Shown: one piece after another, positions 37,036 through 46,164 of the stretch
Layout of the letters: the number at the start of each line of letters is the position of its first letter
Numbering within the stretch: position 1 is the first letter of the stretch
DNA from: Torulaspora globosa
Taxonomy: Eukaryota > Ascomycota > Saccharomycetes > Saccharomycetales > Saccharomycetaceae
Assembly (NCBI RefSeq): GCF_014133895.1
Contig: NC_050731.1
Span: 124,001 to 188,000 of the forward strand
Direction: 5' to 3'
DNA length: 64,000 nucleotides
Program-made: the position numbers and the translations under genes
Notes under the pieces: generated by a model
The model's input: the letters and a program-made list of their open reading frames with translations, nothing else
Database searches by the model: none
What the model was told of the DNA's origin: nothing

Positions 37036-38352
37036 ATGGAGGCTTCTGAAGAGTTGAGAAAGGAGCTGACAGCTTTAAAGCTGGAAAATGCAAGGTTGCA
37101 TCGAGAGCTGCAAAATAGAGAAAGAGAGCAGGAGAAAAGGTATCCGCTTTCTCTTGAAGAGTTCAGACGCTATGGGAGGCAGATGATTGTTGAGGATACG
37201 GGAGGTGTAAGCGGACAGATAAAGTTGCGTAATGCCAAAGTTTTAGTTGTTGGAGCCGGAGGATTGGGTTGTCCTGTGCTGCCTTACCTAGCTGGCGCAG
37301 GTGTTGGAGTGATTGGGATAGTTGACAACGATGTAGTTGATACCTCGAATCTCCACAGACAGGTACTTCACAACTCGACGACAGTTGGAATGCTGAAATG
37401 CGAATCCGCGCGCCGGGTTCTCAATAAGCTGAACCCATTCGTTGAGGTCAGAACGCATCCTGTAAGGCTGAGTAACGCGAATGCGTTTGAAATTTTCGAA
37501 TTTTATGACATTATACTTGACGCTACCGATACGCCTTTGACAAGATATTTGATATCGGATGTTGCTGTTAATCTTGGCAAGACAGTGGTATCTGCGTCCG
37601 GTCTGGGCACAGAAGGGCAGCTTTGTATCCTAAATTACAATAATGAGGGACCCTGCTACAGATGCTTTTATCCAAAGCCGCCGACCCCAACTTCCGTTAC
37701 CTCGTGCCAGGAGGGTGGTGTTATTGGGCCTTGCATCGGCCTAGTGGGGACAATGATGGCCGTAGAGACGTTGAAATTGATCCTGGGAGAGTATGAAAAA
37801 ATTGGCTTTCAGCCTTTCCTGAAGACGTACTCTGGCTTCCCCGAACAGGTCTTGCGCACATTCAGGATGAGAGGCAAGCAAAGCAATTGTGCCTGCTGTG
37901 GCCAAACCCCGACAGTAACGAGAGAATCGATTGAATCGGGTCTCATAGACTATGATGCCTTTTGTGGTTCGAGAAACTATGACGTCTGTACCTCGGAAGA
38001 GAGAATTACTGTGGAGAAGTTTGAGAGAGAATACAGGACTCGTTCGGATTCAAACTACATACTGCTAGACGTGAGACCTCGCCACCATTATAAAATCTCT
38101 CACTTGTCAGACTCACATAATGTTACTGTAAAGGAACTGAGGGATATGGACGGTGAATTGGAAAAGCTACAAGCTCACATACCCAACATCAGCAAAGATA
38201 GTGAGGTCGTGGTGATGTGTCGCTATGGAAACGATTCTCGACTCGCAACGAGGCTTCTCATTGATCGATTCGGCATTCCTAGTGTCAAGGATATCAGCGG
38301 AGGACTGTTCAAGTACATTGATAAGGTTGATCCATCAATTCCTAAGTACTGA
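37036..38352 (+). CDS. UBA4: E1-like sulfurtransferase Uba4
   Basis: 438 residues (S. cerevisiae 440). Uba4 activates Urm1 for protein urmylation and for 2-thiolation of wobble uridine in tRNAs. The N-terminal MoeB/ThiF domain has the ATP loop VLVVGAGGLGCPVLPYLAG, the catalytic-cysteine region SVTSCQEGGVIGP, and zinc ligands CYRC and CACC. The C-terminal rhodanese domain is at about 320-438, with the persulfide cysteine in VVMCRYGNDSR. The start is the ATG at 37036 (MEASEELRKELT); the preceding nine codons of open frame lack an ATG. The N-terminal 35 residues are a short coiled coil. Confidence 0.97.
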   Translation: MEASEELRKELTALKLENARLHRELQNREREQEKRYPLSLEEFRRYGRQMIVEDTGGVSGQIKLRNAKVLVVGAGGLGCPVLPYLAGAGVGVIGIVDNDVVDTSNLHRQVLHNSTTVGMLKCESARRVLNKLNPFVEVRTHPVRLSNANAFEIFEFYDIILDATDTPLTRYLISDVAVNLGKTVVSASGLGTEGQLCILNYNNEGPCYRCFYPKPPTPTSVTSCQEGGVIGPCIGLVGTMMAVETLKLILGEYEKIGFQPFLKTYSGFPEQVLRTFRMRGKQSNCACCGQTPTVTRESIESGLIDYDAFCGSRNYDVCTSEERITVEKFEREYRTRSDSNYILLDVRPRHHYKISHLSDSHNVTVKELRDMDGELEKLQAHIPNISKDSEVVVMCRYGNDSRLATRLLIDRFGIPSVKDISGGLFKYIDKVDPSIPKY

Positions 38353-38416
38353 GTAGATTTTTGACTTTTTGTGTTGACGGAACTGCACAGTTGTTACTCC
38401 AATGCCTCTAATGAAG

Positions 38417-40288
38417 TTACGTCCCTAGCTTTTCTACCGTCAGAATGCCTGCATTATTAGCAAACGCATAAAATTGACCGCTCGACGTGCTCTCACACCA
38501 TTTAACGCAGGATATGTTCACCCCATGAGGGTCTATTCGTAGTGCAATGACTTCGTTCACGCTCAACTTGAATGTTTCATATGCATGGTTTAGCCTATAC
38601 TTTTCTTCTAACTCGCTGTACTCCCATTTCCAAAGTCTCAGTGAAGTATGAGTGTGGGCGCTGTTCTTGATACCAGTCAAGAGTCTCCTCGCAACATTAT
38701 CAATGACGACGCTACCGTCAGAGCTTCCAGATAGAGATAACGGGTGAAGTCTAGAGGTGCCTATTGATACAATGGAGTTTTCTAGCGAGCAGACCGAGTG
38801 AATCGCAAAGGCGGCGCGCGGTACCACTGTCTTCAGGGAATTGGCGCCATCGCTGTTTATAATTGCATATAGTTGTGGGATATAGGCCATCGGCATGATG
38901 TTGGTGCCTCGGAAACGTGTTATGGTAGTTTTACTCGTGAAGATGTCCTTTGGGTCAAACACATAGAAATAGCCATCAACTGCCACGGTGGAGACTAAAA
39001 GGTTCTCGAACTCGGAATATGCAACTACAATTGATATAACATAGGAATCGTGTATTTTCCGATAGTACGAGGGAGTAGTTGGATCTGAAAGATCAAACTC
39101 GGCCACGTATCCGTTCTTGAAGCCGCATATTATTGTTGTGGGCGAAAGAAAATCGTAGCAGGTTATGGCAACTTTCGGCAGCTCGATGCACAATGATGGT
39201 TGATCAATTAGTTTGACAGCGAACTCTTGGGTGTGTTCAACTTCAAGCATTTTCACTGAACCGTCGTGACAGACAAATATTAACGAGCCGATTGACGACT
39301 CATTTTGGCATCCTTCATGCCATTTCAAGTTCCAGGTTTCACCGAATGTGTGTATCATCGTCTGCAATTTAGTAAAAACCATTGTATGGGGATGAAGCTT
39401 GTAAATTTCGATGCATGAGACGTTCCCTTCAGTCTCGAACATTTTCAAGTGTTCGTCCGACGGCCTGTCCATATACTGAGATAGGGATACTGCGAGATAC
39501 TGCGATTCTTCATGTTCCTGTTTAAGCCAGGCAATATCAGTTATAAGGGCCCCAGTATTATACAAAAAGCCCGTCCTTCTGTCGTTTTGAAAAACCGGGA
39601 AGTCTGCCTTATCGTCTACGCCAAGCGACATTTCTGCTTCTCCAATGACAACCTGTAGCGGCTTGGAACGCTTTTGGAACATCTGGGCCATTTCCAACTC
39701 GCCCATATGGTGGCATTTCGTTCTGTTCGTGCCAACAAGTGCTTTGTAGACGTCTGCCGAAGCACAGGGCGGTACCAGATCGACAAAGTAGGGTGAATCG
39801 CTTTGCAGGTTTTCAGGCGGGAAGCAGAAGACGCAGGTCTCGAATCCTTCCTTGACCTTGGCCAAGTTCAGAAGTTTTTGCTTATTCAGTCCGTAAATTC
39901 GTTCGATTTTATCTCTCGCAGAAGACAGATCCTTCAAAGCTCGAACAACACGTCCTTTTTCTTCAAGAGTCGAGCTCGGAGTATTTGACCGTGAACCATT
40001 CGTCTTCGTACGCTTATATCCTTGGCTCTTCCTCGCTTTGTTGCCAATTTCCGGTTCATCTAACTCGACTACTAGATCTTCAAACGCCGGTATATATTCA
40101 TCGTCGCCCTCCTCATTTACTTGGACATAATCATCACCGCTTTCCAGCTTCTTGGGCCCTCTTGCTGGTCTGCTCTTCGAAGCTGCTGGATCAACGGCAG
40201 AAGCGATTGCAGCAGCGGCAATGCTAGGATCCACCTTGGTCATTTCATTCTTTCTTGGACGGCCTCTACGCCTCTTCACAGGTATCAT
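38417..40288 (-). CDS. TFC6: TFIIIC subunit Tfc6 (tau91)
   Basis: 623 residues. Tfc6 is the 91-kDa subunit of TFIIIC that helps the tauB module bind the B box of tRNA genes. An AT-hook-like segment (KRRRGRPRKNEM) opens the protein, followed by about 130 disordered charged residues. From about 150 onward WD40-like beta-propeller repeats can be made out (GSLIFVCHDGSVKMLEVEH, YVAEFDLSD, VDGYFYVFDPKD, SGSSDGSVVIDN). The start is the ATG at 40288; three codons upstream in frame begin with GTG. BCP1-TFC6-ESC2 is the chromosome IV order, with chromosome VIII genes between. Confidence 0.93.
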   Translation of the reverse strand: MIPVKRRRGRPRKNEMTKVDPSIAAAAIASAVDPAASKSRPARGPKKLESGDDYVQVNEEGDDEYIPAFEDLVVELDEPEIGNKARKSQGYKRTKTNGSRSNTPSSTLEEKGRVVRALKDLSSARDKIERIYGLNKQKLLNLAKVKEGFETCVFCFPPENLQSDSPYFVDLVPPCASADVYKALVGTNRTKCHHMGELEMAQMFQKRSKPLQVVIGEAEMSLGVDDKADFPVFQNDRRTGFLYNTGALITDIAWLKQEHEESQYLAVSLSQYMDRPSDEHLKMFETEGNVSCIEIYKLHPHTMVFTKLQTMIHTFGETWNLKWHEGCQNESSIGSLIFVCHDGSVKMLEVEHTQEFAVKLIDQPSLCIELPKVAITCYDFLSPTTIICGFKNGYVAEFDLSDPTTPSYYRKIHDSYVISIVVAYSEFENLLVSTVAVDGYFYVFDPKDIFTSKTTITRFRGTNIMPMAYIPQLYAIINSDGANSLKTVVPRAAFAIHSVCSLENSIVSIGTSRLHPLSLSGSSDGSVVIDNVARRLLTGIKNSAHTHTSLRLWKWEYSELEEKYRLNHAYETFKLSVNEVIALRIDPHGVNISCVKWCESTSSGQFYAFANNAGILTVEKLGT

Positions 40289-40521
40289 AGGATACACTAC
40301 AAGGTCTATATTCTATACTTCTGAAGATGTAGAGCTACCTGCAGAAGTGGACCATTTAGACCCATAATAAAGTGAATCACGGATTACGAGCTTCAACAGT
40401 AGTCGAAGTCGACTATTTAATCTAAATCTGTCGAGCCCTCAAGGGCTCTGTAAGACTCCACAGTCGCTGGATGAGCGCTGGAGCGACATCGCGCTGTTCT
40501 TGGAGAGTTTTCTGCAAAAAC

Positions 40522-41661
40522 TCATGTTGTTGCGTCCTGCACCTCATGTAGAGCATTCACCAGATCGTTGATGAGGTCTTCTGCAGATTCGCAACCAACG
40601 GAGATTCTTATCAATGTCTGGTCGACGTTAGGATCGGTCATAGCCCTCCATTCGACAAGCGACTCGACACCGCCCAGAGACGTGGCATGGTGGAAAAATT
40701 TGAGCTTCTTGGTGAAAGACTTGCACTGTTCTTTGGTGCTTAGAGTAATCGATAGGACCGGAGTGTAGCCACCTTCCAGCTGCGTCTTGACGTACTGCTC
40801 TGTCTGCAGGGATGAGTGGTACACAGCGCTGAGAACACCATTGAAGTCCTTCTGATGCTCGTGCAGGTATTTTGCGATCTGTGTAGCGCTCTGCGATTGC
40901 TTGTTAATTCTAAGCTCGTAGGTTCTAAGCGACCTCAAGAGCAGAAAGCTTTCTAGATTCGAGGCGTTCGTACCCAAGTAAATCCTATCATTCCTGAGCT
41001 GTGCGGCCACCCCAGGATCTTTAACCACCAGAACACCGCTTAGCAAGTCCGAATGGCCACCAAAATACTTGGTTGCGGAGTGCAATATGATATCAGCGCC
41101 GAATTTCCAAGCATACTGAAGAGGTGGAGGAGCAAACGTAGAGTCGACAAGAAGCAAAGCGCCTTTGGCGTGAGCCCTCCTTGCGAAAGACTCAATGTCT
41201 ACGGAGGTACCGTATGGATTCACAGGCGTCTCTATATGCACAATGTCGCCCTTCGAGGCGTGCTCCTCGATATCCTCTAGCATGTACCTCTCGACGCCAT
41301 AGTTTCTACCCAGTATCTTGACAACTGACTGACAACCATGGTAACTGTTGCCCATGAACACTCTCTTCGGATTGTAGTGAACCATAGCAGCAAAGAACGC
41401 AGCCACTCCTGAGGAATATACCACGGCGTTCCCCTCGAGGATCTCCGAGAATACTGACTCCAATCTCGTGCTGTTGGGGTGGGAGAGCCTCGAATAGATC
41501 GGAGTCTCGTCCATAAACTCGAAACTCTCACGTTCACTCCATGGAATCAACTCGTTCTCATCGTAACGAAAGGTAGTGCTAACATTGATAGGAGGAGCAA
41601 CATCCGTCACCCTATTATCCTTGTCATCCGCGTGAATCAACGCAGTAGCTAGATCCACCAT
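40522..41661 (-). CDS. YHR112C: Cys/Met-metabolism PLP enzyme, YHR112C type
   Basis: 379 residues (S. cerevisiae YHR112C 378). It belongs to the cystathionine gamma-synthase/lyase family (fold type I). The lysine that forms the PLP Schiff base is in [17 protein letters not shown] (about residue 195). The phosphate-site block is [12 protein letters not shown] near 80, and the aspartate for the pyridine nitrogen is in [12 protein letters not shown] near 172. The exact reaction of YHR112C is not established; cystathionine beta-lyase-like activity has been suggested. A perfect Gcn4 site in a repeat cluster lies about 200 bases upstream. It is divergent from APE4. Confidence 0.93.
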   Translation of the reverse strand: MVDLATALIHADDKDNRVTDVAPPINVSTTFRYDENELIPWSERESFEFMDETPIYSRLSHPNSTRLESVFSEILEGNAVVYSSGVAAFFAAMVHYNPKRVFMGNSYHGCQSVVKILGRNYGVERYMLEDIEEHASKGDIVHIETPVNPYGTSVDIESFARRAHAKGALLLVDSTFAPPPLQYAWKFGADIILHSATKYFGGHSDLLSGVLVVKDPGVAAQLRNDRIYLGTNASNLESFLLLRSLRTYELRINKQSQSATQIAKYLHEHQKDFNGVLSAVYHSSLQTEQYVKTQLEGGYTPVLSITLSTKEQCKSFTKKLKFFHHATSLGGVESLVEWRAMTDPNVDQTLIRISVGCESAEDLINDLVNALHEVQDATT

Positions 41662-41778
41662 TGCTTAATGCGTCTTGAAGCTTTTCCTCAGCTTTCAAAC
41701 AGATAATTGGGAGCCTAAGGTATTGCCTTTATGATGTATACCAGCACCAGTTATATATCCCATCAAAGCCACATTGCG

Positions 41779-41878
41779 AAAAGATAAGAGTTATGAGTTA
41801 TGAAGTTAAGATAAGAGTTATGAGTTATGAGTTATGAAGTTATGAAGTTATGAAGTTATGACTCATAACTCTTATCTT
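41779..41878. repeat. Minisatellite with long inverted repeat
   Basis: The 18-base unit AAGATAAGAGTTATGAGT occurs at 41781 and 41808. Between 41821 and 41860 the short unit TGAGTTA/TGAAGTTA repeats five or more times. At 41861-41878 the exact reverse complement ACTCATAACTCTTATCTT follows, so 41808-41825 and 41861-41878 can form an 18-bp hairpin with a 35-base loop made of the short repeats. Confidence 0.93.
41858..41866. promoter_or_regulatory. Gcn4 site upstream of the YHR112C-type gene
   Basis: ATGACTCAT, the optimal Gcn4 palindrome, at the point where the minisatellite meets its inverted arm. It is 197 bases upstream of a gene of sulfur amino-acid type, a plausible general amino-acid control target. 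Confidence 0.55.
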
Positions 41879-42299
41879 TATAGCGTGTGCTGGTGAAACA
41901 AAGCCCTCAAGCCATTGGCTGCAAGATCGCCCAGAGCCCAGATCATCGCTCAATTGGAGTGTATGAAGCTCTTGCGTATTCCAATTCTCAATAAAACCGC
42001 CCTTTGCGACGCTCAATTGGCAGTAGAACGCCTGTTCTTGACTGAAAGAGGATGGAAATGGTTCTATCATCATTGCAGCATTAGCAGCTAGGATGCCTAG
42101 CCTCAGCAGTCCAACATCGTGGTCCGTACATGCTTGGAGTTCTTTAGACTTGTCTTGCGAATCGCTTGGATCTGTAAGGGCTTGTTGCGAAGCGGGCAGA
42201 TAAGCTTTGGATTCACGTACTTATAAGACAAGGCTTCAGATCGGAGTGAAATCAAGTTTAATCCTTTCCATTGAGCAGCAAGCTTGTTCTGGCTCTTAT

Positions 42300-43781
42300 A
42301 TGCTAAGAATACATCTCCGCAGACTGTCGACTATGCAATCTGTGCCAAAGAATACGACAACCAACTATCCTCAGGAGTTTGTGAAGTTCCTCAATGGGTC
42401 CCATTCACCTTACCATGCGGTCGAAAGCATGAAATCGGTGCTGCTGAAGCACGGATTCAAGGAATTGGATGAGCGTGACGGCTGGAACGGGAAGGTTGAA
42501 CATAAGGGCAAGTACTTTGTCACTAGAAACAGCTCATCGATCATTGCGTTCTCTGTTGGCGGGAAGTGGAAGCCTGGGAACCCAATTGCGATTACAGGTG
42601 CTCATACGGACTCTCCTACGTTGAGGATTAAACCGATTTCTAAGAAGACAAGTGAGAAGTATGCGCAAATTGGCGTCGAATGCTACGGCGGTGGGATCTG
42701 GCATAGCTGGTTTGACTCAGATCTGTCCATTGCCGGAAGAGTCTTTGTGAAGGACAGATCGACCGGGGACACTGTATCGAAACTGGTCGATTTGAACAAG
42801 CCGTTGCTTAAGATCCCAACGCTGGCTATCCACTTAGACAGGGACGTGAACCAGAAATTTGAATTCAACAAGGAGACGCAGTTACTGCCAATTGCTGGTC
42901 TTGCTAAAGCAGACCAAACGCCTAGTGAGTCCAAGGACGATGCCACTTTTTCATCTTTGCAATCCATCGTTGAGAGACACAACGAGGATCTGATCAAGCT
43001 AATTGCCGAAGAACTGGGTCTTCCATCCGAGTCAGATATCGAGGATTTCGAGTTGATCCTTTATGACCATGCAGCCTCGACCCTCGGAGGCCTGAATGAC
43101 GAGTTTGTCTTCTCTGGAAGGCTAGATAACTTGACATCCTGCTTCACCTCTTTGCATGCCCTAGTCTTGGCAGCTGACACTAACATAGAGGAAGAGCATG
43201 GTATAAGATTAATGGCCAGTTTCGATCACGAGGAGATCGGTTCTTCGTCAGCCCAAGGCGCAGACTCAAACTTCTTGCCAAACATTTTAGAAAGATTGAC
43301 CGCTTTGAAAGCTGACGGCACCGACGAATCTGATCCCTTATCGAGATCCTGGCTGCTGGAGACCTCGGCCAAATCATTTTTCCTATCGTCGGATGTTGCA
43401 CACGCAGTGCATCCAAACTACGCCAACAAGCATGAATCCCAGCACAAGCCACTCATTGGTGCTGGTCCAGTCATCAAGATTAACGCAAATCAGCGTTATA
43501 TGACCAACTCTGCAGGACTGGTTCTTGTGAAAAAGCTTGCCGATCGAGCAAAGGTTCCGCTTCAGCTCTTTGTCGTCGCCAACAACTCACCATGTGGTTC
43601 TACTATCGGTCCAATTTTAGCTTCAAAGACAGGCATAAGGACTCTGGATCTGGGCAATCCCATTTTGAGTATGCACTCCATCAGGGAAACCGGAGGTTCC
43701 GCCGACCTGGAGCTCCAGATCAAGCTTTTCAAAGCGTTTTTCGAGGACTACAGTTCCTTGGAGTCTAAGATTATCGTTTAA
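42300..43781 (+). CDS. APE4: Cytosolic aspartyl aminopeptidase Ape4
   Basis: 493 residues (S. cerevisiae 490). An M18-family zinc aminopeptidase that removes N-terminal acidic residues; in yeast it is also carried to the vacuole by the Cvt pathway. Metal and catalytic motifs are ITGAHTDSPTLRIKP, DNLTSCFTSLHAL, FDHEEIGSSSAQGAD and SMHSIRETGG. The start is the ATG at 42300 (MLRIHLRRLST), which matches the opening of the S. cerevisiae protein; 31 codons of open frame upstream contain no ATG. A second ATG at 42333 would remove this basic leader, which looks presequence-like. Confidence 0.95.
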   Translation: MLRIHLRRLSTMQSVPKNTTTNYPQEFVKFLNGSHSPYHAVESMKSVLLKHGFKELDERDGWNGKVEHKGKYFVTRNSSSIIAFSVGGKWKPGNPIAITGAHTDSPTLRIKPISKKTSEKYAQIGVECYGGGIWHSWFDSDLSIAGRVFVKDRSTGDTVSKLVDLNKPLLKIPTLAIHLDRDVNQKFEFNKETQLLPIAGLAKADQTPSESKDDATFSSLQSIVERHNEDLIKLIAEELGLPSESDIEDFELILYDHAASTLGGLNDEFVFSGRLDNLTSCFTSLHALVLAADTNIEEEHGIRLMASFDHEEIGSSSAQGADSNFLPNILERLTALKADGTDESDPLSRSWLLETSAKSFFLSSDVAHAVHPNYANKHESQHKPLIGAGPVIKINANQRYMTNSAGLVLVKKLADRAKVPLQLFVVANNSPCGSTIGPILASKTGIRTLDLGNPILSMHSIRETGGSADLELQIKLFKAFFEDYSSLESKIIV

Positions 43782-43982
43782 GAGGCCTCTAAATGGATAT
43801 TATACATATTGTTTACCAGCTGACTGTCTCATTAGTTGTTCATATGTAGTGCTGATTACTCAACTAAAGCTTTGAGAAGTTCTAAAATATAAACTAATCA
43901 TAAAAATAATTGTAGTCATTCGACTGCTACTGCAAGAACATCAGTTGGTAGGGCCAATAACGCTGGTATAAGTTGGATATAT

Positions 43983-45206
43983 ATGACAAATCCCCAGTCC
44001 AATGATTTTGACTACGACGATGAATTCTTCATGAACGAAGTGACAGACGATGAGCGAGACAGATCAGATAGTATGGTCTTTATTGAAGCCGATTCGATTG
44101 ATAAGGACAGTTTGACCTATAAAAAGGAAGTTGCCTCCATCCCAGCCTTAAGCCAGCGATCCACGAACGAACCACACGCGGAAGGCTCCACTTCAGAAAG
44201 CGATGAGGACATTATAATTACAAGCGAATCAATGACCGTCTCAGGACTTGCAAACCGTGGATCCTCAGTCTCAAGACGACTTAGAAGCGAAACTGCTAAA
44301 TTGGCTAGCGACAACCGATCGGCTCCACTACTGCCAGCAACCAGAAGTAAGCGTCGAAAGTTGACAAGCAATGTAAGACAGCCACCACCATCTAACGGAA
44401 AAGCATCCTCAGCTTCATCGGAAAAGAAGAAGTCTGCCAGGTTGGGGAAATCTAAAGATTGCGAGAACGAAGAACCGCAAAGACTTTACAACGTCAAATT
44501 TCTGTCACGGCTCGATGGCTCAATTGGAAGGATTATTGAAGTGAAAGTCTTGGGCGACCGTGAATTCAGCAGTATACTAGAGTCTGTTCTTGATGGATTC
44601 GTCAAAGAATGTGACGGTTGCGAGGACCTAGACAAGCCCCACAATGCTGACAATGTGACGTTGTACTGGAATAATGCAAAGCTCTTGAAATTTATGACCT
44701 GTGACTCTCTGCGGATTCATAGAGCATCTGAAGGAGAGATTGTTCATATTGAGATCACAATGGTACACCGGGAGCAGGAACAAGAGTACGAGGAGCGATT
44801 GAGATCAAGGCTCGTGGGGTTGGGAAATGGCGCTAGAAGCGTCTTGTATGATGGAACTGGTCTGCTAGCCAACGAAGTTGAAGACTCTAAAAACCAAGGA
44901 ATGAATAAGTTGATAGAGAGTAGCAATACTTCATCGCTTAAGAACCTGGTGTCGGAGGATTCTGAAAAAGAGTCCAATTCGGCTGCAATAAAGCTTGCCC
45001 TAGTTGGGCAGGATAATAAGAAGCTTTATGTGCAGGTAAGGCCGTCAACGCCGTTCGCAAAGGTGGCAGACTACTACAGATCGCAAAAGTCGCTTCCCGC
45101 TACAACGCAGGTTAAGCTTATGTTCGACCACGAAGAGCTTGATCTGAATGGAACAGTCGTAGAGCAAGACATGGAGAATGGCGATATGCTCGAGGTTCTC
45201 TTGTGA
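43983..45206 (+). CDS. ESC2: Esc2, SUMO-like-domain genome-stability protein
   Basis: 407 residues (S. cerevisiae about 456). Esc2 (RENi family: Rad60, Esc2, NIP45) works in replication-fork stability, sister-chromatid cohesion and silencing. The N-terminal half is acidic and serine-rich and includes a basic stretch (RSKRRKLTSN). Two SUMO-like domains follow: SLD1 near 170-265 (YNVKFLSRLDGSIGRIIEVK) and SLD2 at the end, about 330-407 (IKLALVGQDNKKLYVQVRPS, then QVKLMFDHEELDLNGTVVE). It ends without the Gly-Gly of true SUMO, as expected. APE4-ESC2 joins a chromosome VIII gene to a chromosome IV gene. Confidence 0.93.
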   Translation: MTNPQSNDFDYDDEFFMNEVTDDERDRSDSMVFIEADSIDKDSLTYKKEVASIPALSQRSTNEPHAEGSTSESDEDIIITSESMTVSGLANRGSSVSRRLRSETAKLASDNRSAPLLPATRSKRRKLTSNVRQPPPSNGKASSASSEKKKSARLGKSKDCENEEPQRLYNVKFLSRLDGSIGRIIEVKVLGDREFSSILESVLDGFVKECDGCEDLDKPHNADNVTLYWNNAKLLKFMTCDSLRIHRASEGEIVHIEITMVHREQEQEYEERLRSRLVGLGNGARSVLYDGTGLLANEVEDSKNQGMNKLIESSNTSSLKNLVSEDSEKESNSAAIKLALVGQDNKKLYVQVRPSTPFAKVADYYRSQKSLPATTQVKLMFDHEELDLNGTVVEQDMENGDMLEVLL

Positions 45207-45935
45207 GGAGGGTACGGCCAAGCAACTATGAAATTACGCCCGAAAAACTCTGCGGAAGAGTACGAACACAATTCACACTGCCCTCTAGCATATATATTGC
45301 ATAAGCAAAGAGGACTACGCTCCTGAGCAATAGCAAGCAGCGGTCATTTGGATCATAATTCAGTCAGTTGGCTTTAAAGATGCTGCATATACACTGTAAT
45401 AATAACATTTACGTACCATAATACCTTCTCCGATATCATTATATTGTCTTTCTCGGTAACTATCTACTTTAGGCCGCAGACTGTTAATACGTTGATCTGG
45501 AGTACAGGGTTTGGAAATTCCCTATAGGTTGGAGTCTTTCTCAAACCCGGCTTGCCAACTCATCAAGAAGTTGGGCGTCTTGATTAACTATCTTTTCCAA
45601 GGACATACCTGCTCGATGGAGAGCATTGCATCACATCAATAAGAAGAATATTAGACGCAAAGGCATAAGCCTTCAAAAGAGCTCATTTATCTTTCGGAGT
45701 TTGGGAATCAACGATACTTGTGACCCTTGATTTATGATTAGTACTTTTTGGGACCTTGCGACAGTTATGCCTCAGTTAATATTTTAGTATTGCGTCTGCA
45801 AAAACCACAAGATGTTACCTTAAGTCAAACATCAACGTTTAAAATGGTTCCAAGAACAGTACTTCAGTGGGAAATCTTCCTTCTTGAGTGCTTTTGTTAA
45901 GTGTTTGTAGATAATAATTCTCAACAACAAAATAG
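45207..45935. other. Gene-free region between ESC2 and tRNA-Lys
   Basis: 729 AT-rich bases. I looked for LTR remnants (yeast LTRs often lie near tRNA genes), box C/D or H/ACA snoRNA signals and conserved open frames, and found none I could support. Confidence 0.5.
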
Positions 45936-46008
45936 GCCTTGTTGGCGCAATCGGTAGCGCGTGTGACTCTTAATCACAAGGTTAGGGGTTCGAGCCCCCT
46001 ACAGGGCT
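45936..46008 (+). tRNA. tRNA-Lys (anticodon CTT)
   Basis: 73 bases without an intron. The acceptor stem GCCTTGT pairs with ACAGGGC (one G-T pair). The D-arm has GGCGCAATCGGTAGCGC, the anticodon loop is GACTCTTAATC with CTT as anticodon, and the T-arm is AGGGGTTCGAGCCCCCT, which also holds the B box. It closely resembles the S. cerevisiae tK(CUU) gene. A run of six T from 46012 serves as the RNA polymerase III terminator. Confidence 0.97.
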
Positions 46009-46011
46009 TAA

Positions 46012-46017
46012 TTTTTT
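46012..46017 (+). terminator. Pol III terminator of tRNA-Lys
   Basis: Six T residues starting four bases after the mature tRNA end. Confidence 0.85.
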
Positions 46018-46164
46018 CGCCCACAGACATACGATTTTTAGTAAATTAGCCTGGTTTCCAATCTCAATTATCCATCTCTTCTAATGCAGAACATCTATCC
46101 TATCGTTATTAATGTAAATCTTACGTATCTTTTGTTGTCCCCTTATTTGACGCGAAAGTAGCAA

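Noticed and set aside
41840..42073. 77-codon minus-strand open frame upstream of the YHR112C-type gene
   Set aside because: It runs through the minisatellite and has no protein-like features or conservation that I can see.
45207..45935. LTR or snoRNA beside tRNA-Lys
   Set aside because: Looked for TG...CA ends with repeats, and for box C/D or H/ACA signals; nothing consistent was found.
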